Source of the DNA: Firmicutes bacterium UBA3914
GTDB lineage: Bacteria > Bacillota > Limnochordia > Darwinibacteriales > Darwinibacteriaceae
Direction of reading: 5' to 3'
Assembly: GCA_002391385.1 (NCBI GenBank)
Contig: DGEY01000091.1
Coordinates: forward strand, 1-11,548
DNA: 11,548 nucleotides
Shown: piece by piece, positions 6,164 through 11,548 of the stretch
Numbering within the stretch: the stretch's first letter is position 1
How the letters are laid out: each line of letters starts with the position of its first letter
Program-made: the position numbers and the translations under genes
Notes under the pieces: model-generated
The model's input: the letters and a program-made list of their open reading frames with translations, nothing else
Database searches by the model: none
What the model was told of the DNA's origin: nothing

Positions 6164-7879
6164 TTGTCTCTGCCCAGAAAACTCTTGGTAAGTGCACTCC
6201 TGTGCTTGCATTTGGCCCTTCTCTTCAGCAGCGTCCCGGCAGCGGCGGGCTCCCCAGGGGAAACCGCCCACCTCATCCACGGCCAGGCCTGGCTGGATAC
6301 TGCTGGTCAAGCCCTGGAAAACCCCGCTTACAAGTACGCCATCTACCAATCCCGTTCCCTCGCGGTTAAACACCCCGAACTGTATCTGCAGGCAGATGCC
6401 CTGTTCAACGAGGTTTTGACCTCCCGGCCCAACATGATCAAGTTCTACCGCAACCGCACCCAGGATCCGCAGCGGCAGTGGGAGGAGTACCGCGCCATCC
6501 TGCTGAGCCGGAACGTGGAGTTTTTCCGCTGGTCAGAGTTCTCCAGCGCTGAGCACAACCCGGTGAGCTGCCGGGAGCTCTACGGCAGCGCAGCCTTTTT
6601 GCCCTTTGTGGATCTGAGGCTCCATTTCATGGCCTCAGCCCTCAAGGGGGCAGACTGGCAGGCCACGCCCCTATCCATGGCGGAATTCCTCTATTTCCAG
6701 CACGGCGCGGGCAAGGATTCCTTCATCATCGTCACCGCGGACGGCACCGCCTACCTTTACAAAGCCAGCACCCCCACTTCCCCGGCTGAGCTTTTCACCT
6801 ACAGCGGCGAGCCCTGCAGGGAACTTGAGGGAGATGCGGTGCTCATCTTCAACCAAGAGTACGTCTGGTATCCCCTCATGGGCAGGGACGATCGGCTGGA
6901 AAGCCCGGCTCTGGCGGAAGCGGTGGCCAGCTGCGCCCAAGAAGGTTTCATCCCTGAACTCACGGCGCTGGAAGCGGAACTGGTGGAAATTCTTAAAGAA
7001 AGCACAAAACTCCATTCCCAGGAAGACAGGCTTTTAGCCCTGGCCTGCGCCGCCAAGCTGCACACGGCCTCCTGGCGGCTCCATCCAGAGCTTTTCCAGC
7101 AGCTGGATCCTTTCTGGGCCGAGATGGCGGGATTCAGCCGCAACCAAGCGCCGGACCCCCTGGGCTGGCGCGGCGCCCGCATCACCCTGCTGAGCAACCG
7201 CCTGTGCCCAGTGGCGGCGGAACTGGCCGCGGTGGCCAGGGAAAACAGCAGCAGGGGCCTAAAGGCGCTGATGGACAGCATGGTGCAGGAATACTTCCGG
7301 CGGCTGGGCCCCAGCTCCAGTCCCAGGCCACTGACCCTGTGGTACCACAGTGATCTTTACCTCCTCAACCTGGATGATTACCTTTTGGCCAGGGCCGGCA
7401 GCGACCTCTCCACCGCCCTGGCCACAGCGGCCATGCTGGATCTAGCGGACATTCCCGGCCTGGAAGTGTATGTGGTGGGAGCAAGGTTTGAGTATGATCT
7501 GGGGAGCCACGCCTACTGTGCACTGTTTTTGGGGGAAGAGCGGGGGATCGCCGCCTACGGCCAGTGGTTACCGGAAGCAAACGGTCTGTTCGATCCCGCT
7601 GTAGCCGCACAGACAGGCCTGGCCCTCTCCGCCCTGCTCACCCCAAGGGGCTGGGTCAATTTCGCCACAGATGATGATCTGGACTTCCGCCCGGTGAGCT
7701 CATCCCTGGAAGCCGACTCCATCCTGCAGCTGCTGCAGGTAGTGAGCCGTAAAACGCAGGGCCAAGCCCGCATCGCCACAGGCTATTCCCGGGAGCTTCT
7801 GCAGGCCACGGGTATCTACGACGTTGAACGCTTCATCAGCGAGTTTCCTGCCCTGCCGCTGCAGCGCTACCCCTTTTAG
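6164..7879 (+). CDS. Exported protein of unknown function, 571 residues
   Basis: I do not recognise this protein. The TTG at 6164 is chosen because AGAGGGGGGG lies about six bases upstream and the product then starts with a classic signal peptide: SLPRK, a hydrophobic core (about residues 7-24) and VPAAAG, a likely signal peptidase I site near 25-29. A longer in-frame start at 6092 would bury the signal. No transmembrane segment follows, so it is probably secreted or held at the cell surface. The middle is rich in helix-like and aromatic stretches. Residues 410-480 resemble the outline of a transglutaminase-like core: a helix after GSD (412-414), ADIPGLEVYVVGARF, then SHAYCALFL (His449) and a tryptophan-containing strand. 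The nucleophilic Cys of the usual GxC motif is Asp or Ser here, and no Asp stands at the expected third position. That resemblance is my inference. It lies between two paralogous dehydrogenases, 129 bases ahead of the second, with no clear terminator between. Confidence 0.8.
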   Translation: MSLPRKLLVSALLCLHLALLFSSVPAAAGSPGETAHLIHGQAWLDTAGQALENPAYKYAIYQSRSLAVKHPELYLQADALFNEVLTSRPNMIKFYRNRTQDPQRQWEEYRAILLSRNVEFFRWSEFSSAEHNPVSCRELYGSAAFLPFVDLRLHFMASALKGADWQATPLSMAEFLYFQHGAGKDSFIIVTADGTAYLYKASTPTSPAELFTYSGEPCRELEGDAVLIFNQEYVWYPLMGRDDRLESPALAEAVASCAQEGFIPELTALEAELVEILKESTKLHSQEDRLLALACAAKLHTASWRLHPELFQQLDPFWAEMAGFSRNQAPDPLGWRGARITLLSNRLCPVAAELAAVARENSSRGLKALMDSMVQEYFRRLGPSSSPRPLTLWYHSDLYLLNLDDYLLARAGSDLSTALATAAMLDLADIPGLEVYVVGARFEYDLGSHAYCALFLGEERGIAAYGQWLPEANGLFDPAVAAQTGLALSALLTPRGWVNFATDDDLDFRPVSSSLEADSILQLLQVVSRKTQGQARIATGYSRELLQATGIYDVERFISEFPALPLQRYPF

Positions 7880-7902
7880 GTGGTGCAGCCTGGCAGGCCT
7901 GA

Positions 7903-7922
7903 ACAAACGCCGCGGCATTTGT
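7903..7922. promoter_or_regulatory. 20-bp near-perfect palindrome upstream of dehydrogenase copy 2
   Basis: ACAAACGCCG / CGGCATTTGT is a dyad with one mismatched pair, centred in CCGCGG, placed 86 bases before the copy 2 start. It has no T run, so it is not a terminator. A consensus -35 hexamer TTGACA follows at 7931-7936, but no good -10 lies 16-18 bases beyond it, so the promoter is unresolved. The dyad may be an operator for a sugar-responsive regulator, but it matches no operator I can name. Confidence 0.4.
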
Positions 7923-8008
7923 CCCTGCATTTGACATATGGATAAAGGGTTTTCTCCCCTGTTTACCTAATATCCCCACAAGTATTCTTGCCTGGAGGTG
8001 GAACAAGC

Positions 8009-9187
8009 ATGATTGAGGGAAAAGACATCAAGACCCAAGCAGGCACGCTCCGTTTTGGCCTGGTAGGCGGAGCCTCTGGCTCCTTTATCGCCGACGTTCA
8101 CCGCAAAGCGGCGCTCTTTGACGGACAGGCGGAACTGGCCGCCGGGTGTTTTTCTTCTAAGTACGAGCGGACCCTGGAAACCGGGAAACGGCTGGGCCTG
8201 GATCCCCAGCGTCTCTACCGGGACCACGGGGAAATGGCGGAAAAGGAGGCGGCCCGGGAGGACGGCATCGATTTTGTCATTATCGCCACACCCAACTACC
8301 ACCACTACCCCGCGGCCAAAGCGTTCCTGCAGAGGGGTATCCACGTGGTCTGCGACAAGCCCCTCACTCTGCAGGTGGAGGAAGCGGAGGAACTGGCCAG
8401 GCTCGCCGAGGAAAAGGGGCTGCTCTTCTGCGTGACCTACGCCTACTCCCAGTATCCCGCGGTTAAGCAGGCCCAGATGATGATCAAAAATGGCGAAATC
8501 GGAGACATCCAGGTGGTTGTGGCTGAATATCCCCAGGGCTGGATGGCCACCCCCGTGGAGCAGGAGGGCAACAAGCAGGCTGCCTGGCGCACAGATCCGG
8601 AAAAATCCGGTATCTCCAACTGCGTGGGCGATATCGGCACCCACATTGAAAACACAGTCTCTTACATCACCGGGCTGGAAATAGCTGAACTCTGTGCCCG
8701 CCTGGACATCTTCGGTGCAGAGGGTCGGACGCTGGATACCAACGCCCATATTCTAGTCAAGTACAAGAACGGCGCGGTGGGCAGCTACTGGTGCTCCCAG
8801 GTGGCGGTTGGCTATGATAACGGCTTGTCCGTGCGCATCTTCGGTACCAAGGGCACCATCGAATGGCGCCAGGAAGATCCCAACTACCTCATCGTGCGCA
8901 AGCTCAACCAGCCGGTCCAGGTGCTCTCCCGGGGGAACCCCTACTTCCACCCCGCAGCCGCAGGCATGTCCCGCGTCCCCGCTGGGCATCCCGAGGGCTA
9001 CTACGAGGCCTTTGCCAACACCTATCTCAAGTTCACCACTGCCCTGCTCAAGCTCAAACAGGGCCTCGAGCTGACGGAAGAAGACCTGGATTTCCCCGAT
9101 GTCCAGGCGGGCCTGCAGGGGGTCAAGTTCATCCATAAATGCGTGGAGAGCTCCCGGCGGGGTTCGGTCTGGGTTCAATTCGACTAA
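8009..9187 (+). CDS. Gfo/Idh/MocA-family NAD(P)-dependent sugar/cyclitol dehydrogenase (copy 2)
   Basis: This is a second dehydrogenase of the same subfamily as copy 1. Seen: Rossmann motif FGLVGGASGS (16-25), ATPNYHH (93-99), CDKP (115-118) and GDIGTHIEN (208-216) with the catalytic Asp/His pair. Conserved blocks shared with copy 1 include GYYEAFAN and VKFIH. Length is 392 residues. The ATG follows GGAGGTG with an eight-base spacer. Within the glycine-rich loop, GASGS replaces the GGLGS of copy 1, and a two-residue insertion (NKQA for E-V) lies at about 188, so substrate or cofactor preference could differ. The isomerase gene starts 14 bases after its stop with the ribosome binding site touching the stop codon, so the two are co-transcribed and probably act in consecutive steps. 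Confidence 0.91.
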   Translation: MIEGKDIKTQAGTLRFGLVGGASGSFIADVHRKAALFDGQAELAAGCFSSKYERTLETGKRLGLDPQRLYRDHGEMAEKEAAREDGIDFVIIATPNYHHYPAAKAFLQRGIHVVCDKPLTLQVEEAEELARLAEEKGLLFCVTYAYSQYPAVKQAQMMIKNGEIGDIQVVVAEYPQGWMATPVEQEGNKQAAWRTDPEKSGISNCVGDIGTHIENTVSYITGLEIAELCARLDIFGAEGRTLDTNAHILVKYKNGAVGSYWCSQVAVGYDNGLSVRIFGTKGTIEWRQEDPNYLIVRKLNQPVQVLSRGNPYFHPAAAGMSRVPAGHPEGYYEAFANTYLKFTTALLKLKQGLELTEEDLDFPDVQAGLQGVKFIHKCVESSRRGSVWVQFD

Positions 9188-9201
9188 AGGAGGAGAGCCG
9201 A

Positions 9202-10191
9202 TTGTCGCGACCTGTAACCATCTTCACCGGGCAGTGGGCCGACCTCACCTTCGAAGAGGTCTGCCGGAAAATGAGCGAGATGGGCTATGACGGCCTGGAA
9301 ATCGCCTGCTGGGGCGACCATCTAGACCCCAAAAGGGCTGCAGAAGACCCAGCTTACGTGGAAGACCGCCTGCAGACTTTAGAACGCTACGGCCTGGGCT
9401 GCTGGGCCATCGGCGCGCACCTCATCGGCCAGTGTGTGGGCGATAACTGGGATCCCCGCCTGGACACCTTCGCGCCCGACCAGGTGAAGGGGCAGCCTGA
9501 AAAGATCCGGGCCTGGGCCATTCAAGAGATGAAGTACGTGGCCAGGGCCGCGCAAAACATGGGTGTTCAGGTGGTTACCTGCTTCACGGGCTCGCCGATT
9601 TGGCCCTACTGGTACTCTTTCCCGCCTACGCCGGAAGAGATGGTGGAAGAGGGGTTCAAGAAGATCGTCGAGCTGTGGACACCCATTTTCGATGAATTCG
9701 ACCGCTGCGGCGTGCGCTTTGCCCTGGAGGTCCATCCCACGGAGATCGCCTTTGATTTTTACACCACCCAGAAGCTTTTGCAGCACTTCAACCGCAGGGA
9801 AACCCTGGGCATCAACTTTGACCCCAGCCACCTCCTCTGGCAGGGCCTGGAACCCCATCTGTTCATCAGGGAATTTGCCGATCGCATCTACCATGTGCAT
9901 ATGAAGGACGTGGCGGTAACCCTGGACGGCAGGGCGGGCATCCTCGGCTCCCACCTCAACTTCGGCGATGTGCATCGGGGCTGGAACTTCCGCTCCCTGG
10001 GCCACGGCGATGTGAACTTCGAGGAGATCATCCGGGAGCTGAACGCCATCGGCTATCAGGGACCGCTGTCGGTGGAGTGGGAAGACAGCGGGATGGACAG
10101 GGAGTTTGGCGCCCGGGAGTCCTTGGAGTTTGTGCGGGGGCTGGACTTCCCTCCCTCCGCCATCGCCTTCGACGATCCCATGAAAAAGTAA
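9202..10191 (+). CDS. Sugar phosphate isomerase/epimerase-like TIM-barrel protein
   Basis: This is a cytoplasmic metal-dependent protein of the xylose isomerase-like TIM-barrel (AP endonuclease 2) superfamily, which contains sugar epimerases, isomerases, inosose dehydratases and 3-keto-glycoside epimerases or lyases. Seen: beta-strand motif YDGLEI (29-34), and the four metal ligands of the family in order: Glu176 (ALEVHP), Asp207 (NFDPSH), His233 (HVHMKD) and Glu292 (SVEWED). His178 and His210 are further candidate site residues. Length is 329 residues, slightly long for the family. The TTG start is chosen because GGAGG lies eight bases upstream, right after the previous stop. An upstream in-frame ATG would overlap copy 2 by about 50 bases and lacks such a site. 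It forms a tight operon with dehydrogenase copy 2 and ends at a good terminator. Reaction and substrate are inferred only at family level. Confidence 0.9.
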   Translation: MSRPVTIFTGQWADLTFEEVCRKMSEMGYDGLEIACWGDHLDPKRAAEDPAYVEDRLQTLERYGLGCWAIGAHLIGQCVGDNWDPRLDTFAPDQVKGQPEKIRAWAIQEMKYVARAAQNMGVQVVTCFTGSPIWPYWYSFPPTPEEMVEEGFKKIVELWTPIFDEFDRCGVRFALEVHPTEIAFDFYTTQKLLQHFNRRETLGINFDPSHLLWQGLEPHLFIREFADRIYHVHMKDVAVTLDGRAGILGSHLNFGDVHRGWNFRSLGHGDVNFEEIIRELNAIGYQGPLSVEWEDSGMDREFGARESLEFVRGLDFPPSAIAFDDPMKK

Positions 10192-10210
10192 GCTCTAGCA
10201 TGCTGAGCAC

Positions 10211-10248
10211 GGGCTGCTGGTTTTCGGACCAGCGGCCCTTCTTTCTTC
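10211..10248 (+). terminator. Intrinsic terminator of the dehydrogenase-isomerase operon
   Basis: An 11-bp stem with a single G-T pair (GGGCTGCTGGT / ACCAGCGGCCC) and a TTTCGG loop is followed by TTCTTTCTTC, 20 bases after the isomerase stop. A further CCAG-G-CTGG mini-stem with a run of seven T lies just beyond (10252-10267) and could act as a back-up. Confidence 0.85.
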
Positions 10249-10349
10249 ATCCAGGCTGGCTTTTTTTAAGAAGCCTCCAGGAACAGCTCCCCAAGGAGCG
10301 AATTCCTAAAGACAAAAAAATCACCAAGCAGCGGCGGGAGTTGAAAGCA

Positions 10350-10505
10350 GTGAAACAGAGCAGAAAGCCAGCGAGAAAGAGAAACGTTGCAAAAATTACC
10401 TGCTGTGCCGTGCTGGCCCAGTACGGCGGCGAGATTCCCCCTGAGGATGGGGAGGCTCACGGACGGAAGTACAGTTACATAAGTGAGGAGGAGCTGTATG
10501 CTTAA
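10350..10505 (+). CDS. Possible small basic protein overlapping the next gene
   Basis: In the 306-base gap between the isomerase and the next gene, one frame has coding-like codon choice and stays open to 10505. It overlaps the next start by eight bases (the TAA lies within ATGCTTAA), a pattern typical of translational coupling. The GTG at 10350 has GGGAG nine bases upstream, giving about 51 residues with a Lys/Arg-rich N-terminus, a CCAVLAQYGGEIPPEDG stretch and an acidic C-terminus. The frame extends upstream to other possible starts, but those run into the terminator. I recognise no family; it may be a genuine small protein, a remnant of a larger gene, or chance. Confidence 0.35.
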   Translation: MKQSRKPARKRNVAKITCCAVLAQYGGEIPPEDGEAHGRKYSYISEEELYA

Positions 10506-11247
10506 GGTGGAAACGACGCCCAATAACGCGGGGGTCACCATATCCGGAGATTTCTTCGATTTCGACCAGCTTTATGAGGCACTTCACGAAATTGTGGGGG
10601 ACGAAGATGAGTATCCTGCCCACGGCGGGGCGCGCCTGCGCATCCTGGGGATCTGCTACGATCTGCGCCACGCCAAGATGGGCCATCGAGACTTCACCTT
10701 TGTGTTCAATGGGCTCACTGACGAAGTGCGGCAGTGGCATGGGATTGTTGCGCCCGATCGGAATGTCTATCTATCCATCCAGGTTCTGTGGCCCGAGCTT
10801 CTGTTCTGCACCATGGCCCTCAACGATTTCGCCGAGCTGCGGGCCAGGAAGCTCGCGGGTAGCCGGCACGGTGCGTTTGAAGACAGGAACGTTATCTGGG
10901 ACAGCACCCTGGCTCAGATCAGGCTGCTGCAGGCTGAGGTCTGGCAGTGCATCCAGAAGACAGTGCCCTCAACCGTTCTAGGCAGAATCAAGAATCTCAT
11001 GTTCTCAGGTCAGTTCTCCGCTGTGGGCTACGCCACCCAATACCTGGATCTTTTGAACATCCGCTTCCTGAAACTGGACAGGGAACGGAGGGCGCAAAAG
11101 ATCTCCATCGTGGTCAAACGCCTGGTGGAAAAGGACGATGAGTATTGGGATTACTGGCATGCGGTGCGGCGCGCGGCCAAAGCCCACGGTTGTAGTCCGG
11201 AAGACCTCGGGATTGGCCTTGACTATCCCGAAGAGATCGACTGGTAA
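10498..11247 (+). CDS. Conserved protein of unknown function (DUF6904-like)
   Basis: This is a soluble protein of 249 residues with no signal peptide or membrane segment. The ATG follows GAGGAGGAG at a normal spacing; an upstream start at 10483 would place that site inside the gene. The N-terminal half, with TPNNAGVTISGDFFDFDQLYE, GDEDEY, LGICYDLRHA, APDRNVYLSIQVLWPE and TMALNDF (residues about 7-111), recalls from memory a Bacillus/Clostridium family annotated DUF6904; I could not verify this by search. The C-terminal part (about 130-225) is helical and charged. No catalytic motif is evident. It may be translated together with the short upstream ORF, and it ends before a bidirectional terminator. 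The pathway is unknown; it is not an obvious part of the sugar operon, because the terminator at 10211-10248 lies between them. Confidence 0.75.
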   Translation: MLKVETTPNNAGVTISGDFFDFDQLYEALHEIVGDEDEYPAHGGARLRILGICYDLRHAKMGHRDFTFVFNGLTDEVRQWHGIVAPDRNVYLSIQVLWPELLFCTMALNDFAELRARKLAGSRHGAFEDRNVIWDSTLAQIRLLQAEVWQCIQKTVPSTVLGRIKNLMFSGQFSAVGYATQYLDLLNIRFLKLDRERRAQKISIVVKRLVEKDDEYWDYWHAVRRAAKAHGCSPEDLGIGLDYPEEIDW

Positions 11248-11300
11248 AGAAGCAAAACAGGGATTTCCCCAGGCAGTACGAACCAGTACAGGCATAAAGA

Positions 11301-11330
11301 AAGAGGGCTGGCTGCGGATCCAGCCCTCTT
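11301..11330. terminator. Bidirectional intrinsic terminator between convergent genes
   Basis: A perfect 11-bp stem (AAGAGGGCTGG / CCAGCCCTCTT) with an eight-base loop lies between the end of the DUF-type gene and the end of the kinase gene. On the minus strand it is followed by TCTTTAT, the better T tract, so it mainly serves the kinase. On the plus strand the tract is CTTGTT, which is weaker. Confidence 0.82.
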
Positions 11331-11345
11331 GTTATCCTCTGCGCC

Positions 11346-11548
11346 TTAAGCAAAACTCACCAGCCGGTCGAAGGAAGGCTTCAGTGCAGGGTAGAGGTCT
11401 TTATACACCTGGTACAATTCAGCGTAGACCTTGTTCCACTCCTCATCTGGCTCCACCTGGCGCACCACCTTGATTATGGAACCGAAGGCGTCCCGCACAT
11501 CGCCGTAGATACCGGTGCCAACCCCGGCCAGGATGGCGGCGCCTAAAG
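11346..11548 (-). CDS. FGGY-family carbohydrate kinase, xylulokinase-like (C-terminal 66 residues, partial)
   Basis: Only the last 66 codons and the TAA stop (11346-11348) are in the window; the gene continues beyond the right edge. The visible end has LGAAILAGVGTGIYGDVRDAF, near-continuous with the family's final ATP-domain helix, then VEPDEE and the tail LYQVYKDLYPALKPSFDRL. This tail, with its Y..Y..LYPALK pattern, is typical of xylulokinases and related FGGY kinases, which phosphorylate ketoses or polyols with ATP. It is convergent with the DUF-type gene, so it is not in the same operon as the dehydrogenases, but it supports a sugar-catabolic neighbourhood. The exact sugar cannot be told from this fragment. 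Confidence 0.85.
   Translation of the reverse strand, partial: LGAAILAGVGTGIYGDVRDAFGSIIKVVRQVEPDEEWNKVYAELYQVYKDLYPALKPSFDRLVSFA

Noticed and set aside
10077..10349. The upstream part of the open frame that ends at 10505, as a 142-residue protein
   Set aside because: Its first part overlaps the isomerase gene in another frame and crosses the terminator at 10211-10248, so only the last part is plausible.

Overview
The window looks like a chromosomal segment of an anaerobic, GC-rich Gram-positive bacterium, most likely a Firmicutes lineage of the Clostridia, Moorella or Limnochordia kind. This is inferred from the strong purine-rich Shine-Dalgarno sites, the frequent TTG and GTG starts (four of the nine main genes with a visible start), an oxygen-sensitive 2-oxoacid:ferredoxin oxidoreductase, a rubrerythrin and sugar-catabolic genes. 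No tRNA, rRNA, CRISPR array, insertion sequence or phage gene was seen.

Left part (1-3375, minus strand). A three-gene operon reads right to left: rubrerythrin, then a fused gamma-alpha subunit and a beta subunit of a 2-oxoacid:ferredoxin oxidoreductase (KorA/KorB type). The genes are 15 bases apart or overlap, and a good extended -10 promoter lies just upstream of rubrerythrin, with an inverted repeat across its -35 and spacer. Upstream of that promoter is a compact cluster of three DnaA-box-like 9-mers (3306-3334), which no neighbouring gene explains.

Middle (3376-4875). A 12-TM-type ArsB/NhaD-like ion transporter with a TTG start is read leftward. Its leader may encode a 17-residue basic peptide. 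A divergent intergenic region separates it from the sugar genes.

Right part (4876-11548, mostly plus strand). There are two closely related Gfo/Idh/MocA dehydrogenases (about 70% identical by eye). Between them lie a strong terminator and a 571-residue exported protein of unknown family. The second dehydrogenase is followed, with almost no gap, by a TIM-barrel sugar phosphate isomerase/epimerase-like protein with an intact E-D-H-E metal site. A dehydrogenase next to such an isomerase or lyase is the arrangement of 3-keto-sugar pathways (for example E. coli YcjS/YcjR), so the locus probably oxidises a sugar, glycoside or cyclitol and then epimerises or cleaves it. The C-terminus of an FGGY sugar kinase (xylulokinase-like) enters from the right edge on the minus strand. 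Between them are a conserved protein of unknown function (DUF6904-like), a short overlapping upstream ORF and two clear terminators.

The least explained items are the unknown exported protein between the paralogs, the DnaA-box cluster, the 20-bp near-palindrome upstream of the second dehydrogenase, and the paralog pair itself with its unknown substrate.
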